Shown in pieces: positions 37,400 to 48,809 of a DNA stretch of 64,000 nt. Position 1 is the stretch's first letter. Each line of letters opens with the position of its first letter. Source of the stretch: Monilinia fructicola (lineage: Eukaryota; Ascomycota; Leotiomycetes; Helotiales; Sclerotiniaceae); the NCBI GenBank assembly GCA_008692225.1, contig VICG01000011.1:1178001-1242000 (forward strand). Direction: 5' to 3'. The notes beneath the pieces were generated by a model. It was not told the DNA's origin and ran no database searches. It worked only from the letters and a program-made list of their open reading frames with translations. Both the position numbers and the translations under genes were made by a program.

Positions 37400-38153
37400 T
37401 CAATACTTAGATATGTCTTCCCGATTGATTTTCAAAGCATGCAACTTCATCTCATCCTCCGCAAACTCCAAGATTTTTGCCTTGTACCCATCAACTCCCT
37501 TCTTCACTTTCCAAAATAAGAAGTAATTATCATGAGCAATAGCCTTCAGAATTTCGTCGATTTTCGAGTCCCGTAGGCCCAGTGTAAGTTTGATGGAAAA
37601 TGCCTTTGACAAGTCCCGTTGTCGACAAGCCAGATCCAGCACTTGGTATCCAGCAAATTCTTGAAGCTCGGTGCTTGATAGTGGATGTTTCGGATGCATC
37701 ACTTGGATTAGATGGCGCATTGCCGGATGGTACGATTCCCAGTGCTTCAACAATATTGACAAGCGGATGCAAAATATGTAAGCTTGGATAGAGAAATCAT
37801 CTATTCTTTTCGATGCAACAATTCCTTCTCGAAGTTTCCTCATGCCCATTGTTATAGCATCGAGTTCGTTTGAATCATCTTTACCATTGGTAAGGTCTGA
37901 GGGCTTTGGCACTGCTTGTGCAGGATCGCGATTTCCAGTTTCTTGGGAGATATTCAGACGTGCAAGTTTCGGTGCAGTTCATCTCCTCTCCGAGCATCGG
38001 CCGCGAATAGCAAGTATCTTTCGACTATTTTGTTGTAAAAACGTTCCTGGGTTTTATAATCAAGAAGTCTGACGGGGTGGTGAGTAGAATGACAATGGGA
38101 GATAAGATTGGCTCATTAACCTACTGTTTGTCTCCCTTGGATCTCAAACCCAT
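37400..38153 (-). CDS. Conserved helical protein, possibly PCI/CSN8-PSMD8-like; one-base frame break
   Basis: Exons 38153-38125 and 38068-37400, with a 56-bp intron (GTAGGT donor, GTCAG acceptor). The first exon encodes MGLRSKGDK. The second begins QLLDYKTQERFYNKIVERYLLF, and the first 35 codons are in a different frame from the rest. A one-base gain in the short AAA/TT runs at 37964-37969 joins HRN to ARLNISQETG and gives 232 aa. The long C-terminal part is all-helical: MRKLREGIVASKRIDDF, SILLKHWESYHPAM, YQVLDLACRQRDLSKAF, and LFWKVKKGVDGYKAKILEFA. This pattern resembles uncharacterised fungal proteins related to the CSN8/PSMD8/eIF3k superfamily. That assignment is from memory and uncertain. 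Divergent from the PAQR gene. Confidence 0.75.
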
Positions 38154-38687
38154 CTCCTCGAAAATATCCTGATTGGCAGGCTTTAGCCGACTCCATGATG
38201 AATTCCGACCACCTTTGGTCGACATTGAAAAGGGAGACAAACGAATGTCGACAGTGATGTTTGTTTGATGTGATGTCTAACAAAATAGTACCGAGTGCTT
38301 GTAGGTTAGAACTACCTAGGTAAACATTATCTTGGCTTCCAGGTTCGCGTCAATGCCCCTCATCGAATGATTAATTGACTAATTGCTGCTTTAAGAAGGA
38401 ACTCCCAACATTATTTTGGGTGAATCCATCTGCTCCGAAGATACTATGACCAGCTACACCTACCTAGGTACCTCCCTAGTATCTACCTTCTCGCCTACCT
38501 ACCGACCTATTTATGGTTCTGATCCTTCATCTACAATAATGATGCAATTCTCTCTCTCTCTCTCTCCCTCCCTCTCCCTCGCTCTTCCTCATATTTAAGG
38601 CTCCCTTCATTGCTCGTGACTTGACTGATTTCATATTCCCATTTCCAAACATATCGTGATCACAGACTCTCTCTCTCATGCGCCGAG
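38154..38687. promoter_or_regulatory. Divergent promoter with two TACCTAGGTA palindromes and a CT tract
   Basis: The region separates the helical-protein gene (-) from the PAQR gene (+). The perfect 10-bp palindrome TACCTAGGTA occurs at 38313-38322 and 38461-38470. A CT-rich tract at about 38549-38590 sits 100 bp before the PAQR start, as is usual for highly used fungal core promoters. Confidence 0.6.
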
Positions 38688-39807
38688 ATGTCCATCCGTC
38701 AACGAAGAACATCAAACTACTTCAACCACAGAGATTCTTGCGGAAACAGCTAAAAATGTTGAAAGAAGAGTAGAGCATACCCTTACAGTTCTTTGGGATG
38801 ATCTTCCTTCCTGGCAACAAGATAATCATTACATCACGTCAGGCTATCGTCCTGCCACGTCCTCCTTCCGAAGGTCATTTGCATCTCTTGGCTACATCCA
38901 CAATGAATCGGTCAATATCTATTCGCACTTGATCGGGGCCGTAGCATTCACCTTTTCGGGATATCTCTTGTATACAATCATCAAACCTAGGTATGGGTCT
39001 GCAGAAACTGCAGATGTTCTAGCGTTCAGTTGTTTTTTCGCGGGAGCTGCATTATGTCTTGGGATGTCAGGAACGTATCATACCATTTCTAATCATTCCC
39101 CTACTGTTGCTAAGTTTGGCAATAAGTTGGATTACTTGGGCATCGTTTTCCTTATTACTGGGAGTATCATCCCGGGAATCTATTATGGTTTGTACTGTCA
39201 TCCACATCTCTTTGAACTGTATACCACAATTGTAAGTCTATTCTACATGCTTGACTCAATTCTTCATTTGGCTCATGATCCTTTCAGACGGGTGTACTGG
39301 GGGGATTTTGTGCTGTGGTAGTTATGCTTGAAAGATTCAGGACTCCTGCTTGGAGACCCTACCGAGCAGGTATCTTTGTGGCTCTGGCGCTTTGCGGGGC
39401 CGTCATTCCAATACTTCATGGGGTGCAAATTTATGGATTCCATGAAATGCGTGAGCGGGCGGGTTTGACATGGTTGCTACTCCAAGGATTTCTTTACATC
39501 TTGGGTGCTTCATTGTACGCTGTACGTTTCCCAATATCATCTTTTTCGAGATTGATTGTCTGATAGCTACTAGGCAAGATGGCCCGAAAGAACATCGCCG
39601 GGCTCTTATGATATCTGGGGAAGTTCTCATCAGATATTTCATCTGCTCGTTCTCGCAGCGGCTGCTTCCCATTTGTATGGCTTGACAATAGGTTTTGATT
39701 ATCATCATAATGGTCTGGGATCTAAAATGCTGAGCGGTGATTTATCGACTCTTAAACTGCACTTGTTCTTGGTGATTTGCCAAGTAGATTCAACAATGAG
39801 ACCTTGA
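38688..39807 (+). CDS. Izh/PAQR (adiponectin-receptor-like, hemolysin III) membrane protein
   Basis: Exons 38688-39231, 39288-39521 and 39574-39807. Introns are 56 bp (GTAAGT...TTTCAG) and 52 bp (GTACGT...ACTAG), both phase 0. Seven-helix PAQR architecture is visible, with the family's metal-site blocks: ESVNIYSHLIGA, SGTYHTISNHS and the C-terminal HQIFHLLVLAAAASH. In this family His and Asp/Ser residues in such blocks hold a zinc ion. Yeast Izh proteins affect zinc and sterol homeostasis. ATG 38688 (MSIRQRRTS) is out of frame with the rest. One A fewer in the AAA at 38714-38716 gives MSIRQRRTSTTSTTEILAETAKN in sense, and total length becomes 336 aa. Without that change only a GTG-started frame is available. 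A G16 run lies just past the stop. Confidence 0.9.
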
Positions 39808-39817
39808 TTCTAGTATT

Positions 39818-39839
39818 GGGGGAGGGGGGGGGGGGGGGG
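39818..39839. repeat. Poly-G tract (G5-A-G16)
   Basis: It begins 11 bp after the PAQR stop codon. Its exact length is likely unreliable given the homopolymer problems seen elsewhere. It could form a G-quadruplex in the 3' UTR or its DNA. Confidence 0.9.
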
Positions 39840-40063
39840 CAGGGCAGTTTCTACATCCATGCGGGGTTTGATAACCTACATAGAAATGGCAGGGTTGAAT
39901 ATACTTGAAAACTCACCAAATGATAGGATTCAATCGTCCTAGATAGGTATATGTATTAGAAGTAATACAAAACAAGACAACACAAGACAACACAAGACAA
40001 GATCTTATTCTCATTCAGATAACGTGATGATATAAGTTTGTCAAGACGAAACACTTCAGAATA

Positions 40064-40317
40064 CTTGGTGTTGTTTTGGGTCTATGCCAGGATAAAAATT
40101 AACTGAAACCGGAATTTATTTTTAAAAAATAATAATAAATCAACGAATCCATTAAAAATTATAAATAATGCTTTATAGTATTATTAAGTTAAAAAATAAA
40201 CGTATAGTATATTTAAATTCTTAAAAAATATAAGTTTTATAATATATAAAAAAGAATTTAAAAGATATACTATTTTATAGATTTTTTACCCTGGCACAGG
40301 CCCAAAACAACACCAAG
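40064..40317. mobile_element. 254-bp MITE-like element with TIRs and TA target-site duplication
   Basis: The left end CTTGGTGTTGTTTTGGG at 40064 is mirrored by CCCAAAACAACACCAAG ending at 40317. The inverted repeat runs on through GYCTRTGCCAGGRTAAAAA, about 35 bp. The only TIR differences are C/T and A/G transitions. TA dinucleotides flank both ends (40062-40063 and 40318-40319), as for Tc1/mariner/pogo-class transposition. The interior is over 85% AT by eye, has no coding capacity, and contains a second inner inverted repeat (ATAGTATATTTAAATTCTT against AAGAATTTAAAAGATATACTAT). It lies about 170 bp upstream of the SDR start codon. Confidence 0.85.
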
Positions 40318-40486
40318 TACCAAAAATAGAAACAAGCCTCGGCCCCGGTAATCAAAAATCTGGGGAAGCTCTGTCTCCCCGCTTTGAGCTCTCAAATAAA
40401 ACCTCACCAAAAAAAAGATATCAAGATGTTTCCATGTTTCTGCTGCATTTCATTCTTAATCTTCAATTGATCCGATAACTGCAAGA

Positions 40487-41417
40487 ATGGCCTCTCGTAT
40501 TGCTCAAATTGCTGGTCATCTCAATTATCCAAAAGGTTTACTTGCTGGCCAAGTAGCTATTATCACCGGATCTGGTCAAGGTATCGGCGCGGAAACTGCT
40601 AAACTCTTTGCGAATGAAGGAGCAAAAGTGATTATATCTGATATTGATGGAGGTTGGTGTCCTCAAATCTTCCACTGGCTTAAATAGCACAAACCCTAAC
40701 CCAATCCCCATCCCAGCCAAAGCCAAATCTGTCGCCGATGAAATCAATTCCGCACAAAGCGGTCGCGCAATAGCAGTCCCTGGCGACATGCTCGATGCCG
40801 AATATCTCAAGGTTCTCGTGAAGAAAGCCGCAGAGTTTGGAAATGGAAAAATCCACATTATAGTGAACAATGCAGGATACACATGGGATGGCGTTATCCA
40901 CAAAATGACCGACAAACAGTGGGAAAATATTCTCGCCCTTCACAATACCGCCCCTTTCAAACTCATCCGCGAAGCCGCGCCCTATTTTCGCGTCACAGAT
41001 GGCGAACCTCGCTCCATAGTGAATATATCTTCTACGTCTGGTGTCCATGGTAATGCAGGCCAGGCCAATTACGGAGTTGCAAAATCGGGGATCAATGGAC
41101 TTACAAAAGTAATTGCGAAGGAATGGGGCCCAAAATTCGGGGTGAGGTGTAATAGCATAGCGTTTGGACATATATTGACCAGATTGACTGCTGCGAAGGA
41201 AGAGGGCGCTTTTGTAACCACGCCGGATGGAGAAAAGGTTGCGCTGGGGATACCAAAGGGACAGGGGAGTCAGAGTAAAGATGCGAATTTAGACATTCCA
41301 TTGAGGAGGGCTGGAACAGCTGGGGAAGCCGCGAGGAGTATTTTGGCGGTAGCGAGTCCATTGTTTGGATATGTAACGGGGCAGGTTATTATGGTTACGG
41401 GGGGAAGGAATATGTAG
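40487..41417 (+). CDS. Short-chain dehydrogenase/reductase (SDR)
   Basis: Exons 40487-40652 and 40717-41417, with a 64-bp intron (GTTGGT donor, CCTAAC branch, ATCCCAG acceptor, phase 1). The nearer acceptor AAATAG would lose the frame. The protein is 288 aa with a classical Rossmann fold. The cofactor motif TGSGQGIG spans residues 27-34 and D(I)D follows strand 2. NNAG is at 106-109. The catalytic Ser161, Tyr174 and Lys178 lie in [20 protein letters not shown]. The C-terminal [13 protein letters not shown] is typical of 3-oxoacyl-ACP reductase-like and fungal multifunctional-enzyme-like SDRs. An acidic residue after the second strand favours NAD over NADP, which is inference. The substrate cannot be read from the sequence. 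A MITE sits just upstream and could affect expression. Confidence 0.92.
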
Positions 41418-41883
41418 AGGTGCACTCCTAGAATGTTGATCATTTATCACTTTGTGTTTGTGTATTTATTTCCATATAGACATTCGTTGAATGGCGCCTT
41501 CTCATTCTGCCTTCTCATCCTTCCTCCCTTTTCGTCCCATCCTCTCTTTCCCATATCGTCTTCAGCCATAACATCATAACCTCACCTATCACAACCTCAC
41601 ACCGCGCATACACCATTACCCTTTCTATGAAGACAGCCTGCCCAGGTGTCTCGCGGTTATGTAAAAAGTCCTTTTAATTCAACTTCGCTGGCATAGCTAA
41701 TATAGCTATAGATGTCGCAAACAAATATTGCAGTAGATACATACTCCCAAAAAACAAGGTATTTTACGCGCGTTCCGAAAAGCAATACCCAGTGTACATG
41801 TACGTGCTTGACAAAAATTGATTCATCACCCGCTCCTCCCATCCGTATTCAGTATCGCAGAAAAGGCTGATACGCCCTAGTAT
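41418..41883. other. Convergent 3' intergenic region
   Basis: 467 bp between convergent stops of the SDR gene and the 757-aa gene. CT-rich near 41490-41560. No gene seen. Confidence 0.6.
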
Positions 41884-44158
41884 TTACCCGCGAGGAGTAA
41901 ATCTCTCTCCATCCGCATGTTCCTTCTCCATATGTTGCAAGATGGTTTGGTTCAGCTCAACAATGCGCATCTCTTTTAAAGAAAGCCCATTTTTCCTCAT
42001 CGGCTCAAGTTCTTTCGTTGCCGTCTTCATACGTCTTCGAATTCCTCTCCTTCTCCATTTGTTGCAAGATAAGTTGCTTCAGCTCAACAATTCGCTCCTT
42101 CTTAGTTGGTTTTGGAAAGTTCAAGGTGTAGCAACGCATCTCTACAAAAGGCAGCCCATTTTCCCTAATCAATACGAGTCGTTTCATTGCTAACTTCATA
42201 AGTCTTCGAATATCTTTCTTCAGTTCGAGATCGTGCTCCGCGCTGGCTCCAAACTTGAATTTTTTCGCAAACTGTCTCTCAATCTCTTCATTTTCCCCAA
42301 GCGATGGGTCGAATTCGAACATGAGTTTCCCTCCATTTGCCTCCTCAATCATCATCCTCTCAATCTTAGCCTTTTTCTTGAGACCGGCCTCCGAGATCGT
42401 CTCTTGCTTATACTCGAAGTATTTTGGCACGGATGTGTGATGGGCGAGGATATCCGTGAAAGAAGAAGGCAAGTAAACTTTGTAAGTGAAAAAGTCTGCA
42501 CTTCCGGCTTTCTTGCCCCCCAAGAGGGGAGTTGAGGACTTTTGGGGCACGAAATAGTCGCCGTGGCAACGCTGAACTAGTTTTCCATTCAGCTCCTTTG
42601 TCGTTACGACGTTGTCATTTGGAAAAAAGGCCTCTTCCTCGTCGGATTTACGGAATAATTTTTCCTGATCTTCCGGCGACTGCATCCCTAGCCATTGAAG
42701 TTGGGCGCATCCACATGGGACTCTCTTCTTCTTCTCTTTCATTTTCTTCGTCCGATTTGTCTTCGTCATCCTGGGGGCGGTGCTAGAGCAGGAAGGCGGG
42801 GTTTGGGATACGTCATAGCGTGTGGCTGCTTTTTGTGCTGCCTTTTTACCCTTGGATATCTTCTTATTCACGGCGCTAGGGAATGGTAGGATCTCTGTGC
42901 TGTTGTTAGGGGAGGAAGACTGAGTGTGCGGCAAAACCTCAGCATTTTCAGTGGCAGCTTTTTGTGCAGCTTCTCGTGCAGCTTCTTGTACTGTTTCATA
43001 CCCCTTGACTCTGATTTTTATCCTTCTCGGAACAATACCGGAGGACGGTTTGGTGTCAGTGCTGTTATGAGGGAGGGAAGGAGTGTGAGGTGCAGCTGCA
43101 GAGTTTTCCGTGGCAGCTTCTTGTTCTGCTTGGAACCGGGTCAGATGAGCTGGAGAAGTCTTTAACTTGACTCTTTTTTTATCAGGAGCGGCGCCGGAGG
43201 GTGATTGAGTGCTTGTGCCACTTGTGGAAGAGAAAAGCGTGTCGTTTTGGCTATTCACTGCTGAAGTTAAAGCTTTCTTGCTTCTGCCCAGTTGCGTCTG
43301 GTTGTTGACGATACCGATGTCAGTTTCTTCGGTTTCTTCTCTCTTACGTTTCTTGCTACCAGTCGATTTATGGTTTTTGGGCTTGAATGTTTTTTCCGGA
43401 GGAGAGGTACGCAGTCGGCCAAGTTTCTTTCTGCTGCTACCCGATGCGAGCTTAGGCTTTTTCGTATCTGCACTGGAATTCCCATTGGCATTCCTCTTAT
43501 TGCGCATCGTTCTCTTGCCAATTTTTCCGATGATATAGCTTTCATTAACATTGGAGCTTATTAGTTCGGCATTTTTCGCTATATTTAAAGAGGTATGATT
43601 TGTTCCATTGATAGTAGGCCTGGCCACTTTCTTTGAGGGAGGAGAAGTTCCTTCATTATGAAGTTCATCCTCCCGTTTTCTTTTTTGGGGGGTTGAACAG
43701 CCCTCAAGCCTTGCTGTAATGCCACTGTTGGATTCATCTTGTCCATCGAATGAGGATGAAGTTGCAGGACTGGCGAGTCTCAAGGAGGACGATAGAGGCT
43801 TGGGGGTCTGATCCATGGTGATCATGGTGGCTGGATTTGAAAGAGACATTCCCAAAGCTTTGGCTGAGGTGGAAAGTTCGAGGCCAGGCTTGGATGATAT
43901 TGGCGACGGTCTGAAGCCAAAAGAAGGAGGCTTAGGGATCTGTTCCATCATAACAGGTGGATCGGCAGAGGATACTGTTGTAGCTTGTGTTGATGAAACC
44001 ACAGATGGAGATGATGATGCTAATTCCACAGGCCGGAACGATGATACGGAAGGTGATGGCGATAATGGGTCGACAGAAATAATTTCTCTTGAAGATGTTG
44101 TGGTTGCAAATGACCAATTTTGTGTAAACATAGACCAATCTGGTGATAGTTCCGCCAT
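41884..44158 (-). CDS. Large basic low-complexity protein with duplicated C-terminal module, function unknown
   Basis: A single exon from ATG 44158. The open frame as given ends at 42005 (717 aa). Residues 1-475 are Ser/Thr/Pro-rich with many Lys/Arg clusters (KKRKREE, NKRNANG, RKKLGRLR, KKMKEKKKR), suggesting a nuclear protein. From about residue 478 the sequence is ordered: VPCGCAQLQWLGMQS, a patch with HGDYFVP, TYKVYLPSSFTDILAHH, then charged helices. The last helices (IRRLMKLAMKRL...RIVELKQLILQQMEKE) are followed directly by a second, shorter copy (RRMKTATKEL...RIVELNQTILQHMEKE), which is open to a TAA at 41884-41886 but shifted by one base. One base less in GG at 42044-42045 joins them, giving 757 aa. 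No family is recognised. A role in chromatin or RNA binding would be guesswork. Confidence 0.8.
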
Positions 44159-47100
44159 ATTTTATATTGCGAAACAGGTGGAATGTATGACAGTTGTTGA
44201 GGGTCGCAGGGTTCGACAGATATATTAATTATTGTGCTGCTTTATATTTTGTATTGATACTTGCAAGAGGTAATCTCCTTAGCAGTTGAAATGATGTAAA
44301 AATAGGATGTGAGGGAAGCCAGATTCTACTCGAGGGTAGATATGATTCAGAATCTGTCTTCTAGATAATCTTGTGACTGTTAGATGCTTTGTTTGTGAGA
44401 ATGAACATGAGGATGAACATGAGGAGGGATTAAATACGAATCCGAGAGTGATAGAAATGAAGTTCAAAACGGTTCTCCAAAACGAAGGTGCCGTATGAAG
44501 GGGGATTGTACCAATACGTACCAAGCGAGTGGTGAGAGTCTCTCCTGTTCTACTGAATGATACGTCGGTATGTCAGCGCGTTTTGAAGAAACCAAAGTGA
44601 ATATTGATGCCTTTTTACGTCCGTTTTGAATGTTACGATAATATGTGAGATGGGTATTTGCAAAATTTTGATTTCAGTACGGTGTTCAAAATAATTTTGC
44701 TTGATTCACGCTAGTCATAAAGTTTCGATAAATTCTCATGAGTGCGGCGCTAGACCGTAGGCTCTGGTTATAGGCTGTTGACTAAGAACTAGGGCAAGGG
44801 CAAAGAGAGGAAGTTGGAAACCGTGTTCTCAAGGTAGTAACTGAGCTAGGGGGATCTCTGTGATTATGGTAGCCTCTGCATTTCCAATGAAATGTAGGAC
44901 CTCATTGATGATCTTGAAGGAATGGGGGAGTTGATGTATGGGATGGGATGGGTTACATCACAAAAGCGCGGAAGATATAGCGAGGACAAAGTCAATCTAC
45001 ACAAAGCAATTGAATGAGAGTAAATCCAGTAAATTGAATTATGGAGCAGCAATTTAGAAGACTTACGGTCTTCTGAGGCACTTCTCATACGGATCAACGC
45101 CTGTCAAAGTCGAATTGCTACGGGGTATGGCGAGTATACGAAATGTGGAGTATTGGACAGAACTGAGATTACATAAACCATAGATTTTTAACATAAACTC
45201 ATCGGTACAGTGCGTCTCTTTGCGTTCCAGCCTACGATGGCCTTCATAGACATTCTTTTTTATTGTGGTTATGTTGACCATGTTCGACGTCATGACACAT
45301 GACAGGGGGAAGCGAAGTTTTCTTGACTCCTAACCGCTACTGCAAACACCAAATAACTGTCGCTATTCTCCCTGATGATACCAGCTAGCTTAATAAGCAA
45401 GAGATTTTATAACGAGACATCATATATATAATCTCTGGCATATTCCGTTGAATCTAGGTTCTTTACTCACTGTGAATGAATCTATTTGTATCGTACGTAC
45501 AATAACAGCAATAAAATACTATATTTCAGAATAACGATAAAACAGCTCCAATATGTAATCAATTTCTCTCCAATTTTTGTAATTCATAATATGTATACAG
45601 TGCGTAGTCAATTCTCGGATTTAACGAAATTGTGTTACAGTACCTCAATCGTAATGATGTGCTTTGTGGCTATTTGATTGACGACAACCTAGGGTCGCAG
45701 CAGCGAGATGGTAGTGAGAGTACGTAGTGTAGCAAATAAGTCTCCTGAGTATTATAAAGGCTCAGAACCACCCCGTATTGTAATGAGAAGTTTCTTCTTA
45801 TTTACACATGATTCTCTGCGTGCTGTTTCTTCCAAGGTTTGGAAACAGCATATTGAGAATGTATAGTGCACCGCAATCACTGCCCTCGGTAATTCAATCC
45901 TATGCCCCCTATATGAACTTTCGACATACGTTCTTTCTCCCCTGTTCTGGGGGACTAACTTTGACGCTAGTGGACATGAGGCAGAAGGAAAGGAACAAAG
46001 TTTTCTTCATGACGCTCTTAACATAGATAGGTTCATTCAACCTTCCATCAAGTACTAATGCGTGCTATTGGCATTGCTTGGAGAATGACCATTCTATGGA
46101 AACGACAAAACTCCGAAAGACGATTACGGGCCAAGTCACGAGTCTGAATGGTCTCGTGATCACACGATCGCCTGAGAGAAGGAAGCAATCAACGAGGCTC
46201 GAACGTCAAAAGATATCTCATCAGCAATAAGAAAACTCATGTCAACATTACTTTCTTCGGGAGAAAAGGGTTGATCGAATGAGAACGAGACAAAAATGAA
46301 GCACGTGGCGACGGCAATAACTTCTACGTGCCTATGACCTTCACATGTCGAAACACTACATTTGAATTTTTCATAGAAATATGAGCTGCATCATAAGCTA
46401 CATTATAAGCTACATGAATTATGTAGGCATAGGATCTACTTCTCTCTCATATCGCTAAGGAAAAGGGGGACGAGAAGGGAAGAGCCATATGATGATATGA
46501 GGTACCTCGGATACGTTTCCTCCACTTGGCTTCAGGGTACACTGCTATGTATACCAAGCCCGAGGACCATTTCGGCGATCAGATGAGTATCAGGGGTTGA
46601 GAGAAACGACGTGACCGAAATATTACGGCCGACTATCAAATTCTCAAAATGTACGATCCGAGGAAGAGCTTGATACCCTTGTCACTTTGATTCACCCCAC
46701 TAGAGCAAAAATCACATGCCCTTGAATTCATGCGATCAATCTACAAACGACAAAATACATTATCATATATCGATTTCTCTCGCAATGAAATAATGTGATA
46801 TGCCACGAGAGTGGTTTTTGATACAGGTAGAGAAACAAGTTTTCCTTCATGCGCTGATTGCAGGAAGCATGAAAACATAGTTCGATCGCGCCATCCCAAT
46901 TACTTTTCGGAAACAAAGCAGAATTCATGCTGTGTGACCGGAGGATGAATTAACCACTTGTCAGGTCATGATCGATCATTCCTTGTCTTCCATAGACAAT
47001 CTCGATAAAATGAATACCCAAGTATCAAGATGGTTGGACGGTGCTATTGCAGTATACGGATGTCCTCGCAGAATCGATGTTTCATGGTGATGCATGACGG

Positions 47101-48788
47101 AGACTTCTGTTTGGATCCGCCTTGCACGGATCAATATCAATTTCGGATACGGAATGAACATTATACCAGACCCTGACACCAAGTAAGTAATGGTACATCC
47201 AAAATTCAACGTTCTGGTTGCACCGTACGCCTACGGGCCGTATATTACAGCACGGCGCGCCGAGAAAAGATATTCCTACACTGCAGCACAACATGCAGGA
47301 CGACCATCTTGTACGAGTACCGTGTGGATAGGAATCCTCGATGAATAATCCCGGCATGCAATTGCAGGCCTTTCGTCCTCATACCTCATGCATCATGCAT
47401 GGCTGGATGTGATAGGAAATGCAACATTGGCGACCATCAACAAAGATCGAACATTATTCTCTTTTTTTGTCTTCGATGCAAACGCGTTGTCGCTTCGCGG
47501 TTTGACCGCATGCAGCACCGTGATCCCCTACCACATCTCAACAATTCCCCGCACACCTGGCCACCCACACACCAGTGACACCACACACCACACACCAGTG
47601 ACTACAGTTAACGTTACCACACCTCCATCTTTTCTGCAAGAACACTTCATTTTCTGCATCCTTGCATATCCACTATCTATTCATCTATCCATCCATACAG
47701 TGCAATGGTAGTTTGGCATGGGCAGTTCCGGTGTCCAATACAATGAATAGTAGTGTGGATTCCGCAGTCGGCAATGCTGTACGCTCAAACATATAAATAA
47801 AATAGTCAGATGAGCCGATGTAAAGTACACGTCCAGCTTGCAGCATCTCGAACTTTCTACATCCATTATAGAGCGAAGTCCAAACTAATGCATGCATTTC
47901 AGGTTTTCTACCTACTGTCATGAATCTGGAATCTTGATCTTTACTCGAAAGTCTAGAATTCCCTCAGACATTAAGAGAACAAACTACTCGAGTAGTAGTA
48001 GCAAATCTTGCATCATTGGTTCAGCCATCAAGATTATTAAAGTTTTTATACACGTCCGTTAACATTGCCGAAATTACGGTGAAGATGCCTCTTCGACTCT
48101 GGATATCTCATTCACTCGGGAGAAGATTATTGGCATTGGTTGCAGGCCAACGCATTTGAATCAATGTATGCTAAGAAGATACCTAAAATAAATGCTATTC
48201 CGTAATTCCCTGACAGAATCAACACGCTTGGTACGCTACGGTTGCTGTATTACACATGCCCCCTTGATATTGTAGTATGTAACAAGTGGTATCATTGAGA
48301 TCGAGACTCGGATTCTATAGTCCTATCCTGTCACTTCTTACTTTTGAATCAAGTTCTAACTTGATCCAAGATTCTGAGACAGATCTTGAATTCCTTTTTC
48401 AACTATAGTCATTCGGAAAGGTGGTGTAGTGCCAGTATTCCCCCCTGCCTCTCCCTCGAAACAAACGTTCTATGATGGATCCTGACGTGTAGACTTCACA
48501 TGAGGGGTTGGACTTCTTTGCCCAAGTTAGATTTGAATCATGTATCAAACTTGGGGTTGATAAGTCGAATGATGATGAGATTCTACTTGTCAGATTTATA
48601 TGGGTTGTCTCAGTAGTTAATCTAAACTTGGGGGGATGTGGGATCGGTTAAGCTTAGATCTGTGAACGGTGAGGGAATTTGCTAGCTTTTAATAGCTAAT
48701 TTATGACTATCCCATATGCCTGTATGATAGATCATAAGCTAAAGCTCCAGCACTCCATAGACCTGTTCATAGACCTGTTCAAAGATGT
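44159..48788. other. Long gene-poor stretch
   Basis: Starts with the promoter of the 757-aa gene. No open frame above about 107 codons, and none shows protein-like character or splice-linked partners. Small features only: a CACACACCAGTGAC-type duplication near 47565-47605 and a CATAGACCTGTT duplication near 48756-48780. Non-coding RNA genes cannot be excluded. No tRNA or rRNA was recognised. Confidence 0.5.
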
Positions 48789-48809
48789 CTTTGTTGCACA
48801 TCTGAAAAT
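48789..48809 (-). repeat. Isolated copy of the TGCAACAAA repeat core
   Basis: On the minus strand this contains TTTTCAGATGTGCAACAAAG, identical over 21 bp to the array unit at 34446-34466. It shows the core is dispersed beyond the 33.8-35.7 kb array. Confidence 0.8.

Noticed and set aside
43815..44228. 137-codon plus-strand open frame
   Set aside because: It lies antisense to the N-terminal part of the 757-aa gene and is explained by its low-complexity codons.
47388..47711. 107-codon open frame
   Set aside because: Low-complexity Thr/His/Pro content over a CACA-rich duplication; no supporting signal.
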